The notes below the pieces were generated by a model that did no database searches, had not been told where the DNA came from, and saw nothing but the letters and a program-made list of their open reading frames with translations. Shown here one piece after another: positions 16,936 to 25,952 of a DNA stretch of 64,000 nt. The position numbers and the translations under genes were made by a program. Position 1 is the first letter of the stretch. Every line of letters starts with the position of its first letter. This DNA is from Dyella sp. 2HG41-7. Its GTDB lineage: Bacteria > Pseudomonadota > Gammaproteobacteria > Xanthomonadales > Rhodanobacteraceae. The DNA is taken from contig NZ_JAJEJV010000004.1 in NCBI RefSeq assembly GCF_021390675.1, positions 1,736,001-1,800,000 of the forward strand, in the 5' to 3' direction.

Positions 16936-18096
16936 GTGAAACGCATTGCCGTGGAGCCGCGCGCCGATTGGCAGGTGACCGCCGCGCGATACGGCTTTCG
17001 TTTTCATTCCATCAACGGCGAGCCGTATTGGGATGAGTCCGCGTATTACGCCTTCACGCTTGAACAGATCGAGCGTGATATCGAAACGCCGACGGACGAG
17101 CTTCATCACCTTGCCATGTCGTTGATCGACGACATCGTCGCCAGCGAAGCGTTGATGACGAAGCTGTCCATTCCGGTGCGTTATTGGGATTGGATCGCCG
17201 ATTCTTGGCGAAATCGGCAGCCGCATTTATACGGACGTATGGACCTGGTCTACGACGGTCGCGGTCCGGCCAAACTCTACGAGCTCAATTACGACACGCC
17301 GACGTCCGTCTACGAGGCCGCGTTTTTTCAGTGGATATGGCTGGAAGAACAGCAGCAACGCGGCGTGCTTGCCAAGCATGCCGATCAATACAACCAGCTC
17401 CAGGAATTGCTGATCTTGGCGTTCGCGGCGCTGGGAAAGTCGTTGCGCAAGCCTTTCTATTTCGCGGCCGTCCGCAACAGCCTGGAAGATCAAGGCACGA
17501 TCGAATATTTGCGCGATTGCGCCGTGCAAGCGGGCGTGCGAGGCGACATGGTCGCTATCGAAGATATCGGTTTGTCGACCAAGGGAACGTTCACCGCTCT
17601 CGACAACAAAGTGATCGGTTCGCTTTTTAAACTGTATCCGCTCGAACATTTGTTCTCTGACACGTACGGTCCGTATCTGCCGAGTTCCGGCTTGCAGTTG
17701 ATCGAGCCGCCATGGAAAGCGATCTTGAGCAACAAAGGGATTCTGCCGTTGCTATGGCAGCGCTACCCCGATCATCCGAACCTCTTGCCCGCATTTTTCG
17801 ATGCTGAGCCAGATACACCGTTGCCGCCCGGTTGGGTGCGCAAGCCACTGCTTTCGCGCGAAGGTGCGAACGTGCACATGACATTGCCTGATGGCGAATC
17901 CATCAGCTCGCCTGGGCGATACACGAAGTGCCCCGTGATTCGGCAGGCGTTTCATCCACTGCCACGTTTCGAAGGCGGATATCCGTTGATCGGAAGCTGG
18001 GTTGTCGGCGATACGCCGGCGGGGATGGGCATTCGCGAAGATGCCACGCTGATTACTCGGGATACGTCGCGGTTCGTGCCGCACGCGATTATTTGA
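16936..18096 (+). CDS. ygiC: Glutathionylspermidine synthase family protein (YgiC/YjfC-like)
   Basis: 386 residues from a GTG at 16936, 12 bases after the upstream lipoprotein gene. It matches the C-terminal synthetase half of GspSA (ATP-grasp-like): RPDWxxxAxxxGFxFHxxxGExYWdE at the start, MDLVYDG...KLYELNYDTPTSVYE near 100-125, IEPPWKAILSNKGILPLLW, and the closing SWVVGDTPAGMGIREDATLIT. The family may ligate peptides to polyamines, but the function of free-standing YgiC is not established. Probable operon with the YgiB-like gene. Confidence 0.92.
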   Translation: MKRIAVEPRADWQVTAARYGFRFHSINGEPYWDESAYYAFTLEQIERDIETPTDELHHLAMSLIDDIVASEALMTKLSIPVRYWDWIADSWRNRQPHLYGRMDLVYDGRGPAKLYELNYDTPTSVYEAAFFQWIWLEEQQQRGVLAKHADQYNQLQELLILAFAALGKSLRKPFYFAAVRNSLEDQGTIEYLRDCAVQAGVRGDMVAIEDIGLSTKGTFTALDNKVIGSLFKLYPLEHLFSDTYGPYLPSSGLQLIEPPWKAILSNKGILPLLWQRYPDHPNLLPAFFDAEPDTPLPPGWVRKPLLSREGANVHMTLPDGESISSPGRYTKCPVIRQAFHPLPRFEGGYPLIGSWVVGDTPAGMGIREDATLITRDTSRFVPHAII

Positions 18097-18128
18097 TCGC
18101 TTAATGCGCAATCGGCGCGAGGGGATTA

Positions 18129-18806
18129 TCAGGCGCGCTTGCGGGTTTCTACGGCGCGCGGCGTAATGGACTGCGATTCGCGCACCATGGCCAACAAGGC
18201 GTGGCCGGAAATCAGTTCGATCGGTTTGCCGGATACGAAGCGTTGCGCGTCGTCTGTGTAATGGCCGATCGCGACAATCTTCAAGGCGTCTGCGCGGTGA
18301 TGCACCAGCAAGCCGTACATTTCGCGCACCAGGCGCACGTCCACCCACTTGGTTCGCCATCGTTTGCATTGCACGAGGGTCGTGGCCCCGTCTTTCTGAA
18401 GAATCAGATCGATGCCGCCATCGGCGCCGCTGAAACCGACTTCCTTCACTTTGTAGCCCTGGCGACGGAACGCCTCGCCGACCAGCGTTTCGAATTGACG
18501 CCAGTCCATAGCGCTCAAGCTGCCAAGCCCGCTTTGCGACGCGAGCAAGCGACGACGGCGGCGACTGTCGAGATAGGAAATGAGCGCGGCGAGCCAGCAG
18601 GCGATCAGCAACAACCAGGCGATCGGCGCGTAGGCGCCGTTGGTTACGGTGGTTCCCAGCGACTGGCCGATCGGGCCGCCGAAAGTTTCCATGCACCAGC
18701 CAAGGCCGTAACGCATGGCGACGTAGCCTGCCGCGCCAAGAGCTATGCCTGCTTGCCATGGGAACTTGGATACCATTTCGATGCCGGTGTCTTCGCGACG
18801 TCCCAC
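18129..18806 (-). CDS. Membrane-anchored Mrr-like nuclease domain protein
   Basis: 225 residues from a GTG at 18806 with AGGAGG just upstream. Two hydrophobic helices (about 19-35 and 60-78) precede a PD-(D/E)xK domain of the Mrr_cat type: MDWRQFETLVGEAFRRQGY, then GADGGIDLILQKDG and LVQCKRWRTK (the D...QxK active site) and a late VAIGHYTDDA. The family cuts (often modified) DNA or serves other roles, e.g. restriction endonuclease-like proteins in membranes. A paralog with the same layout is at 47185-47859. No methyltransferase is adjacent. Confidence 0.82.
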   Translation of the reverse strand: MGRREDTGIEMVSKFPWQAGIALGAAGYVAMRYGLGWCMETFGGPIGQSLGTTVTNGAYAPIAWLLLIACWLAALISYLDSRRRRRLLASQSGLGSLSAMDWRQFETLVGEAFRRQGYKVKEVGFSGADGGIDLILQKDGATTLVQCKRWRTKWVDVRLVREMYGLLVHHRADALKIVAIGHYTDDAQRFVSGKPIELISGHALLAMVRESQSITPRAVETRKRA

Positions 18807-19101
18807 CGCCCCCTCCTGAGCGTTTGATTGCTATTCGAACGACCGGGCGAGCGCGCGAGTTAGTGCGGCCTGCATGGTCTTAAAGTGGTAAGCAGGAAGC
18901 GCGCCAACGAATGGCCATTAAACCTTGCGTCGCGTGAGGGGGCTTTAACCTAGAGTGCATAGCGATAACGCGCGGAAGTGCTTGTTTTGAATGAGGCGGC
19001 AAGGAGCGCTAGGGAGCAAGCGAGCGCAGCACGGCGAACCGTTGAAATGCACCGACGTGACTCGCTACGTCACCTGACGCATTACGCAATGTCGCTTACG
19101 G

Positions 19102-19605
19102 TTACAGCGATCGCCGGTAGCGAAGTTCGTCGACGCTGACACCCCAGATCGTTTCAGTGCGAACGATGCCATCGGGCGCCCATCCGTCCGCGCGATAAAA
19201 CCGTGCGGCGCGCGCATTGCCGACTAGCAGCCATAAGCGCGCGTAATGGTAGTCCAGCTCGATCAGCCGGTTGCGCGCAGCTGAGATCAGCGCGATGCCG
19301 ATGCCTTGTCCCCACCGGTCGGGATCGACATAAAGCGCGCAAAGCTCGCCATCGTCGGTGGTATCGCTATCATGTGCCGGAGCGATCGTGGCAAAACCGC
19401 GCACGGCGTCGTCGTCGATCGCCACGATGGTTTTGGGGCGACGAGGATCGTCGTTGGCGAAGTCGTACCGCTGCGCGCGTTCTTCCGGGTGAAGATTCGC
19501 GAGGTATTCGTGGGGAAGCAGTTCCCGATAACCGGTTTGCCATGCGCGCACATGCACACGGGCTACGCCCAATGCGTCTTCCGGAGTGGCGGCTCTTAGC
19601 AGCAT
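19102..19605 (-). CDS. GNAT family N-acetyltransferase
   Basis: 167 residues from the ATG at 19605. Typical GNAT: MLLRAATPEDALGVARVHV at the start, ELCALYVDPDRWGQGIGIAL (acetyl-CoA-binding Q/RxxGxG/A motif, here WGQGIGIAL) and a closing GNARAARFYRADGW. Transfers an acetyl group from acetyl-CoA to an amine; substrate unknown. Open codons upstream to 19728 have no ribosome site and overlap the promoter side of the divergent SPFH gene. Confidence 0.9.
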   Translation of the reverse strand: MLLRAATPEDALGVARVHVRAWQTGYRELLPHEYLANLHPEERAQRYDFANDDPRRPKTIVAIDDDAVRGFATIAPAHDSDTTDDGELCALYVDPDRWGQGIGIALISAARNRLIELDYHYARLWLLVGNARAARFYRADGWAPDGIVRTETIWGVSVDELRYRRSL

Positions 19606-19771
19606 GCGGGCAGTCTGGCATGCCCGATCGCGATGCGCGATGCGGCGATACAGGCGGGCGGCGCCACCGGCGTAAAATCTTCGCAAACAAAATGGGGTGA
19701 CCGTTGAAGTCACTCGAAAACGGAACAACCTTGCGCGAATATGTCGCCCACGTCAGGGAAAGGGGTTTTCC

Positions 19772-20689
19772 ATGCTTAATCTGCCGCCCAAAGATCCGCG
19801 CGATCTTTTCGGTCGTTTCCGTATTGGTGGTTTGGTTGCTGTCGTAATTCTCGTCGTGTTGTTTCTCAACAGCATGTTCGTCGTATCGCCCAGCGAAGAA
19901 GTGGGAACGCGATGGATGGGCGGCACGCCCATGACGTCGGCGCCGTTGTCAACCGGCGTTCATTTCAGAGTGCCGTTTTTCGAAACGGTGGACCGGTTGC
20001 AGACGAGTCGTTCGGTTTATACGTTGAATGGTTTGGACGTTTACACCAACGACAATCAAAAGGTCACCATCGACGTCAGCCTGATTTACCAGATACCGAG
20101 TTCCTCGGTGATGAATCTGCTCTATCACGTGGGGCGCGCCGGCGCGGTGGATATCGAGGCGACCATTTTGCCGGTGGTGCGTGATCGCGCGCTGGCGGCG
20201 TTTGCGCAATACAACACGCTGACTATTTCCGATCAGCGAGCGCAGATCACGGCGCAGATGCGCAAGGACATCAGCGAAGCGTTGCAGCGATTGTTCGGCG
20301 TCAATGTCATCGACGTGCAGCTCGTTGGCATTCATTACTCACCGGTGTTCGATCAGTCGATCGAAGAAGCCGTTCGCGCCAAGAACCTGGCGGTGCAGGC
20401 CGAAAACACCGTGGCGCAAAAGCGCTACGAAGGCGAGCAGAAGACAGTGACGGCCAATGCCGAAGCGACCGCCGCCGTGGAACGCGCCAACGGCGAAGCG
20501 CAGGCGACGGTGCTGCAGGCGCAAGCGCAAGCGAAAGCCATCGAAACCGTGGGCCAGGCGCTGAAGAACAATCCCGAGTACAGCCATTTCTATGGCTTGC
20601 AGCACTGGAACGGCATCCTTCCCCAAGTGGTGGGGGCGGGTTCTATTCCGATGATCGATCTAAGCAAAGGACAGGACGCGGGCAAATAG
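19772..20689 (+). CDS. SPFH/Band 7 (prohibitin-like) membrane protein
   Basis: 305 residues from the ATG at 19772 (GGGAAAGG upstream). One N-terminal transmembrane helix (about 15-32, VAVVILVVLFLNSMFVV), then a Band 7 domain (VSPSEEVGTRWMGGTPM..., DNQKVTIDVSLIYQIP). The C-terminal coiled coil (about 205-275) is rich in A, E, Q (AVQAENTVAQKRYEGEQK). Prohibitin-like proteins form large membrane rings and act as scaffolds. No NfeD gene is adjacent. A bidirectional hairpin follows at 20698-20732. Confidence 0.92.
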   Translation: MLNLPPKDPRDLFGRFRIGGLVAVVILVVLFLNSMFVVSPSEEVGTRWMGGTPMTSAPLSTGVHFRVPFFETVDRLQTSRSVYTLNGLDVYTNDNQKVTIDVSLIYQIPSSSVMNLLYHVGRAGAVDIEATILPVVRDRALAAFAQYNTLTISDQRAQITAQMRKDISEALQRLFGVNVIDVQLVGIHYSPVFDQSIEEAVRAKNLAVQAENTVAQKRYEGEQKTVTANAEATAAVERANGEAQATVLQAQAQAKAIETVGQALKNNPEYSHFYGLQHWNGILPQVVGAGSIPMIDLSKGQDAGK

Positions 20690-20697
20690 TTTGCGTT

Positions 20698-20732
20698 ATC
20701 GAGCGTACTCGCCGTCGGTGAGTACGCTCGAT
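20698..20732. terminator. Bidirectional terminator-type hairpin (13-bp stem)
   Basis: ATCGAGCGTACTC (20698-20710) pairs perfectly with GAGTACGCTCGAT (20720-20732). It lies between two convergent genes (SPFH and TPR-GGDEF). T runs are poor, but the location and stem length favour a terminator. Confidence 0.7.
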
Positions 20733-20745
20733 GTCGAATAAAAAA

Positions 20746-22587
20746 CTACTTGGTCGGATTTGCGTTAGGCGATGCACCCATGGCGCCTTGTTCACTCGCG
20801 TCGCGGCGCACAGATGTAGCGCGAGGGCATTCGTTTACGCTGACGACGACGCGGTTTCTGCCTTCGCGCTTGGCACGATAGAGCGCGCTATCCGCTGCGA
20901 TAAGCAAGCCGCGCAGGTCGTACCCGTAATCGGCCGTGCAGGCAATGCCGAAACTGGCGGAGACGGGCACGCGCTCCGTTTCATGATATTCGCTCGCCTG
21001 AATGGCCAGGCGAATCCCTTCCGCGCGTTCCAGCGCCTGGACCAAGGTCGCTTCCGCAAGCAGCACGCCGAATTCCTCGCCGCCGAGGCGACCGAATACA
21101 TCGAAAGAATGCAGATGCTTGTGGCAAATCGCTACCGCGCGCTTGAGCACGTTGTCGCCGGAGGCGTGACCATACGCATCGTTGATGTTTTTGAAATGAT
21201 CCAGATCGAACAAGACCAGGCAGGCGACGCGCTGAGACTTGCGCGCATAGCGCAGCGATTGCTCCGCCTCGGAGACAAAATGCTGGCGATTGAATATGCC
21301 GGTAAGGCCGTCCCGTCGTGCGAGCTGCATAAAGCGCAATTGGGAGCGCTTGAGGCGGTAGAGCCAGAACGCGATCGAAGCCAGTACGGTTAGCAGCAAT
21401 GCAATGTAGAGACGGCTCGTAACCATCGCCTTGCGATCCAGCGACTGCTGCAATTGCAGAATCTGGTTTCGCCTGTCGAGCGCATCCAGTTCCGCTTTCT
21501 TGGCTTCCACTTGCTGCTTGACGATTTGATACGCGTAGGCTTTCTCGCGCAGATCGTCCAAATGACTGTTGTCGGCGAGGATATATTTTTCGTGATAGGC
21601 GATCGCTTCGCGCATGTCGCCTTTCTGCCGCGCGATCTGATAAAGCAATTGATAGGCTTTGATCAGCGGTTCGGAGAAACCGCTTTTTCCCGCCGTATCC
21701 ACGGTTATCTGGGCAAACTTCTCGGCTTGCCGTCCGTCTCCCTGTCTCCAGTAAGCCTCGGCGAGCAGCGCCTGGAATTGCGATATAAGGTTCACGTACC
21801 CGACGTGCTGTACTTCCGCATAGTGATCCTGCAGCAAGGCGATGGCGTCTTCGACGTTGCCTTGTTGAAGATCGATCTTCGCCCGGTAGAGTTGGATGGT
21901 GTCGGCCGACAGCAGATCATGATCCGCTTGGCATTGGCTAACACCGTCGTTGACCTGCGGTATGAGCGTGCTGGTTTGCTTTCCGCTGCCGAATTCGGCA
22001 GCGAGTTTTACTTCGATGCCCAAACAGCGGTAATACCCCGCGCCTTTGGTGGTCAGAATCTGGTCGGCGTAGTTGCTGGCGAGGTCGTATTGGGCCGCTT
22101 CGGTCAATAATTGCGAGGCATCAAAGAGAATGCGCAGCCGCGTGCGTAAAACCGTGACGCGCGGCAATGCGTCCAGCGCCTGGTCGAGATACCTGAAAGC
22201 TTCCTCGTAGTGATGACCAATGCCGAGGACGTTGATCAGCGTGCCTCTGGCCTGTTCCTTCAAGTCGATGTCGGGCGCTTGCGCGATCACCAATTCGAGC
22301 ATCGGTTTGGCTTTGTCGATCTGTCCGAGATAGCCCGACTGCCAGGCTTCCAGGTAACGCAGGTGCCATCGTTGCGCGTCCGAAAGACTCGCCTCTCGGC
22401 TTTCAATTTGAATCAACAACTTCGCGAAGGCTGCGTTATCGACCACCTCGATATCGTCGGCGCGAACGAAAAGCTGCGCCGTCTCTTCTTGCGCAGGTGT
22501 GCCGGCGCTTGCAGCGCGCAAAGCAAATCCAAGGAGCATGACTCCATAAGCCAAGGTTTTCCGCAGCTTGTTGCCGGTGATGCGCAT
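20746..22587 (-). CDS. TPR-type periplasmic sensor diguanylate cyclase (copy 2 of tandem pair)
   Basis: 613 residues. A signal peptide/N-terminal helix (1-27) is followed by a long helical TPR-like domain (about 40-370) predicted in the periplasm, then a coiled-coil (KKAELDALDRRNQILQLQQS), a transmembrane helix (SRLYIALLLTVLASIAFWLY) and a GGDEF domain. GGEEF is at 502-506. The I-site reads HSFD instead of RxxD, so product inhibition may be lost. It is about 80 bases downstream of a close paralog and may derive from a duplication. The C-terminal ~35 residues are a variable tail. Confidence 0.9.
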   Translation of the reverse strand: MRITGNKLRKTLAYGVMLLGFALRAASAGTPAQEETAQLFVRADDIEVVDNAAFAKLLIQIESREASLSDAQRWHLRYLEAWQSGYLGQIDKAKPMLELVIAQAPDIDLKEQARGTLINVLGIGHHYEEAFRYLDQALDALPRVTVLRTRLRILFDASQLLTEAAQYDLASNYADQILTTKGAGYYRCLGIEVKLAAEFGSGKQTSTLIPQVNDGVSQCQADHDLLSADTIQLYRAKIDLQQGNVEDAIALLQDHYAEVQHVGYVNLISQFQALLAEAYWRQGDGRQAEKFAQITVDTAGKSGFSEPLIKAYQLLYQIARQKGDMREAIAYHEKYILADNSHLDDLREKAYAYQIVKQQVEAKKAELDALDRRNQILQLQQSLDRKAMVTSRLYIALLLTVLASIAFWLYRLKRSQLRFMQLARRDGLTGIFNRQHFVSEAEQSLRYARKSQRVACLVLFDLDHFKNINDAYGHASGDNVLKRAVAICHKHLHSFDVFGRLGGEEFGVLLAEATLVQALERAEGIRLAIQASEYHETERVPVSASFGIACTADYGYDLRGLLIAADSALYRAKREGRNRVVVSVNECPRATSVRRDASEQGAMGASPNANPTK

Positions 22588-22667
22588 TATGGGTTCGGAA
22601 AGTCGGCGGGCCTGTGATGGAGAGTGCGCACGTCGCAGGTTAGCGTGCCTGGCATGATGGAAGTGCG

Positions 22668-24506
22668 TTACTCGGTCGAGTCGGCGTACAGGGACGTGCC
22701 GACCATGGTCTCGCCGGCTGGGTGGATGGTGGGAGAAGCGCCGGCGTGTTCGTTGATGCTGACGACGACACGATTGCGTCCCTCGTTCTTGGCGCGATAG
22801 AGCGCGCCGTCCGCAGCGATGAACAGACGACGCAAGTCGTATCCATGGTGCGTCGTTGAGGCGATGCCGAAACTTCCGGAAACCGGCACGTATTCCGATC
22901 CGTCATCGGGCTTTGCCGCAATAGCCTGGCGAATCTGTTCTGCGCGTTCGAGCGCTTGAATCAGGGCGCATTCGGGCAGAAGTATGCCGAATTCTTCGCC
23001 GCCAATTCGGCCGAATACATCGCACGAATGCAGATACTTTTGACAGGTCGCAACCGTGCGCTTGAGCACCTGGTCGCCGGTGATATGGCCGAAGGTGTCG
23101 TTGATGCTTTTGAAGTGGTCCAGATCGATCAGGATAAGGCAAGCCACGCGCCCGGATTTGGCGGCATAGCGCAGCGACTGCTCGGCTTCGTCCACAAAAT
23201 GCTGGCGGTTGAAAATGCCAGTAAGACCATCGCGTCGCGCCAGTCGCATAAAGCGCAACTGCGAACGTTTTAGACGGAACAACCAGAACACGACCGATGC
23301 GACGACGGTCAGCAGCAACACGATGTACAGGCGGCTCGTCACGACGGCTTTGTGATCGAGCGCTTGCTGCAACTGCAGGATCTGGTTTTTCTTGCCCATC
23401 TCGTCGAGCTCGATTTTCTTGGCTTCGACTTGCTGCTTGACGAACTGGTATGCCAGCGCTTTTTCGCGAATTTCGTCGAGACGTTCCTTGTCCGCCGTCA
23501 TGAATTTTTCGTGGTAGGCGAGCGCTTCGCGTAGATCGCCGCGCTGGCGAGCGATTTGATAGAGCAATTGGTAAGCGGTCGCCAACGGTTCGGCGAACTG
23601 GTCTTTGAGAGAGAGTTCGACCGTCCTTATTGCATAGTCTTCCGCTTGCGCGGTTTCGTTCTTTTGCCAATAGGCCTCGGCGAGCAGCGCGTCGTATTCG
23701 GCTGTCAATTCAGGGTAGCGATAGCCGACGACATGGGAGTAGCTTTGTTCGAGCAACGTAATAGCGTCCTCAATGCGCCCCTGTCGAATGGATAGGCTTG
23801 CGATATCGCGGCGCGCAGCATCGGCAAAAAGATTCTCATCGAATTGGACGCATGCGCGAATGGCGTCTTGGGCATGCGAGTTCCATCCTTGCAAGTGTCC
23901 GCCGAGGAAATTGGCGTGCGATTTCAAATACATGCCGACGCATTGATTTCTGCCGCCGGGATAGTCGCGAATGATTTGGTCGGCATAACTGGCGGCCAAG
24001 TCGTATTGCCCAGCGCCCGCCAGCAATTGCGACGCTTCGCCAAGCAGATGAAAACGTGCCTGAATATCGGAGACCTTCGGCAGCTGGTCCAACGCCTGGT
24101 CCACACGCGTGTACGCATCCTCGTAGTTGTGTCCGTATCCAAGAATGTTGACCAATGCCGCGGACGCGTGCATCCGGACAGCTTCGTCAGGCGTATCGCG
24201 AATGATCGTTTCCAACATCGTCCGGGCTTTCGCGAATTCGCCCGAGTAGCCGGTTTGCCAGGCTTCGAGGTAGCGAAGCTGCCATTTTTGAATTGGCGAC
24301 AGCGTCGCCACATTGGTGTCCAGGCGCGCCAGCAGCTCGACGAATGCGGCGTTGTCCGACGTCTTAATCGCGTCGGCGTGAGCGAGTGCGTCGGCTGGAT
24401 TGTTATAGGCAGGCGCAGTAGCGAGCGCTCTTCCTGTGCATAACGACAGGAAGAGCAAAAGAACTCGCCATTGCGGATTCCGGCGTTTTTGGCCGGGAGC
24501 GCACAT
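22668..24506 (-). CDS. TPR-type periplasmic sensor diguanylate cyclase (copy 1 of tandem pair)
   Basis: 612 residues, same architecture as the downstream gene: signal helix (about 12-30, VLLLFLSLCTGRALA), periplasmic TPR-like repeats (40-370, e.g. WQLRYLEAWQTGYSGEFAKA), coiled coil, transmembrane helix (SRLYIVLLLTVVASVVFWLF) and GGDEF with GGEEF at 502-506; the I-site is replaced by HSCD. It starts six bases after the stop of the small acidic peptide gene at 24513, so the two are translationally close. A third copy of this pair lies at 52972-55058. The TPR region could be a peptide receptor (inference). Confidence 0.9.
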   Translation of the reverse strand: MCAPGQKRRNPQWRVLLLFLSLCTGRALATAPAYNNPADALAHADAIKTSDNAAFVELLARLDTNVATLSPIQKWQLRYLEAWQTGYSGEFAKARTMLETIIRDTPDEAVRMHASAALVNILGYGHNYEDAYTRVDQALDQLPKVSDIQARFHLLGEASQLLAGAGQYDLAASYADQIIRDYPGGRNQCVGMYLKSHANFLGGHLQGWNSHAQDAIRACVQFDENLFADAARRDIASLSIRQGRIEDAITLLEQSYSHVVGYRYPELTAEYDALLAEAYWQKNETAQAEDYAIRTVELSLKDQFAEPLATAYQLLYQIARQRGDLREALAYHEKFMTADKERLDEIREKALAYQFVKQQVEAKKIELDEMGKKNQILQLQQALDHKAVVTSRLYIVLLLTVVASVVFWLFRLKRSQLRFMRLARRDGLTGIFNRQHFVDEAEQSLRYAAKSGRVACLILIDLDHFKSINDTFGHITGDQVLKRTVATCQKYLHSCDVFGRIGGEEFGILLPECALIQALERAEQIRQAIAAKPDDGSEYVPVSGSFGIASTTHHGYDLRRLFIAADGALYRAKNEGRNRVVVSINEHAGASPTIHPAGETMVGTSLYADSTE

Positions 24507-24512
24507 GATTGC

Positions 24513-24812
24513 TTACGCGCGAGAAAGCGATGAAGAAGCCAACGAGTGACGAACGCCACTCGGTTTTTCGTTGGGTTCTTCCTCTTCGTCCTCTTCTTCC
24601 TCTTCGTCGGGCGCTCCCGGGATCATGGTGCTCATCAATGTGGACGAATGCAGTAAGGCATATAAAGCCTCCGCATCCCGATTGATGATGGCCGAACGCA
24701 CCGACTCGTCGATATTCTCTGCTTCCAGCGCGAGCTGGACGTCTTCCTGAGATGCGTTGAGCCACTGGGCATCGCTGCCCATTTTTTCTAGAAATTCAAT
24801 CACGCTCAACAT
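24513..24812 (-). CDS. Small acidic peptide, candidate borosin-type RiPP precursor (orphan copy)
   Basis: 99 residues; ATAGGGGGAAG ribosome site (the ten bases ATAGGGGGAA are identical before the second precursor gene at 52972). An N-terminal helical part (VIEFLEKMGSDAQWL ... AIINRDAEALYALL, about 1-53) resembles the borosin binding domain of Shewanella SonA, as I remember it. Next comes a hydrophobic stretch STLMSTMIPGAP (57-68) where SonA carries its methylated core, then a run of acidic residues (69-79) and a Ser-rich tail. There is no methyltransferase nearby; the gene lies directly before two TPR-GGDEF genes. The precursor role is an inference. Confidence 0.65.
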   Translation of the reverse strand: MLSVIEFLEKMGSDAQWLNASQEDVQLALEAENIDESVRSAIINRDAEALYALLHSSTLMSTMIPGAPDEEEEEDEEEEPNEKPSGVRHSLASSSLSRA

Positions 24813-25168
24813 TCGAGCTTCCCCCTATTGGTGTTCGTGCAAATAACATCGCAGCCTTTAGCACTGCGACGAGATCATATCCTGGCAACATGGCGCAATA
24901 GGACTGCTGGCCTGTTTCGGATTGAGCTTTGCCACGGCTTTTGCCGACATTCGTCATGGTGAGCGTATTTATGCTTGCCTGTATGCCCCCGGCGGATACG
25001 GCATTCGGCGGATATTACGAGGTTGGCTTGCCGCTGGCGTTAAGGGGTGGCCCGACGACCTTATGAGGGGGCAGATGCTCCGACCGAATGCGGTTCAGGC
25101 AGCCATTTAGGTGAGAATTCCCTCAATGTGACGCTCGCGAGGGACTTGCGCAGAGACAATGTGACGTC
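24813..25168. other. Divergent promoter region, no supported gene
   Basis: About 350 bases between the minus-strand peptide gene and the plus-strand gene at 25169. They should hold promoters for both. A frame at 24922-25110 starts with TTG without a ribosome site and shows no family; I do not accept it. No clear repeat is seen. Confidence 0.5.
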
Positions 25169-25825
25169 GTGACCGCTCGTATTGACTATCCACATGCCTG
25201 GAACCAAGGGATTCGCTTGCAAGAACATGACCAACACGAGTTCTTCGATATCGCGCGCCTGGCGCATCGGGGACGAACGTTCGTTTACGTGCTGCCATGT
25301 TTTGGCGAGGATCTGACCAAAGTCGGCTTCACCCACGATCCCGTTCAGCGCTTCCGCAGCTTTCATCCACGCTTTTTCGCGCTGTTCGATCTGGAGCGCG
25401 GCATGCTGGTCCAGACTGGACGTTTGCGCGATGCGAGGCGTCTTGAGCGGTTGCTGATCGAACGCTGGCCGGAGCATCGCGCCTCGGCGCCTTTGCTGGT
25501 GTCGGAGGCGGCCGGCGGCCATACCGAATGGTTTCGCGGCATTGCGGGCGAGGTGGACGGGTTCGTGCGGCGCACGGTGGAGCGTTATGGTTACTCGCTA
25601 CATGCGCCGTTGCGCGTCTGGCTTCATCGCCACTTTGCCGAGCGCGCGGACCAGCTTTACGAGTGGTCCTCTCGCATGTTGGACATGATCGCGTGGCAAG
25701 AGGCCAATCTGCCGCCCGAGTCTTGCGACCCACGCTATGCCGCTTCGATGAAAGACACGTTCGATGCGTGCCAAGCGGTAGGGATGGATCTTGCGCGATG
25801 GCTGCCGCCGCGCGCGATCGCCTAG
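25169..25825 (+). CDS. GIY-YIG-like (T5orf172-type) domain protein
   Basis: 218 residues from a GTG at 25169. Residues about 35-110 read GRTFVYVLPCFGEDLTKVGFTHDPVQRF...ARRLERLLIERW. This keeps the YV...KVGfT.dp..R pattern and a late Glu of GIY-YIG folds of the T5orf172/Mug113 type. The canonical GIY Gly-Ile-Tyr is replaced by FVYVL, so nuclease activity is doubtful. The C-terminal half is helical and unknown. No mobile element is associated. Confidence 0.55.
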   Translation: MTARIDYPHAWNQGIRLQEHDQHEFFDIARLAHRGRTFVYVLPCFGEDLTKVGFTHDPVQRFRSFHPRFFALFDLERGMLVQTGRLRDARRLERLLIERWPEHRASAPLLVSEAAGGHTEWFRGIAGEVDGFVRRTVERYGYSLHAPLRVWLHRHFAERADQLYEWSSRMLDMIAWQEANLPPESCDPRYAASMKDTFDACQAVGMDLARWLPPRAIA

Positions 25826-25952
25826 TATGCAGCGATTTCCTGCGATGGCGCAACGCAACTTTTTACGTAAGGCTAGCGCCGGCTGCTGACATGACGTTGT
25901 CAGTAGAGGGGCAACAGGCTACGCCTACCTCTCTGTGTGTGGATCTAGGGAC

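Noticed and set aside
24922-25110. Frame starting with TTG upstream of the GIY-YIG-like gene
   Set aside because: No ribosome site, unusual start, no recognisable sequence; likely chance.
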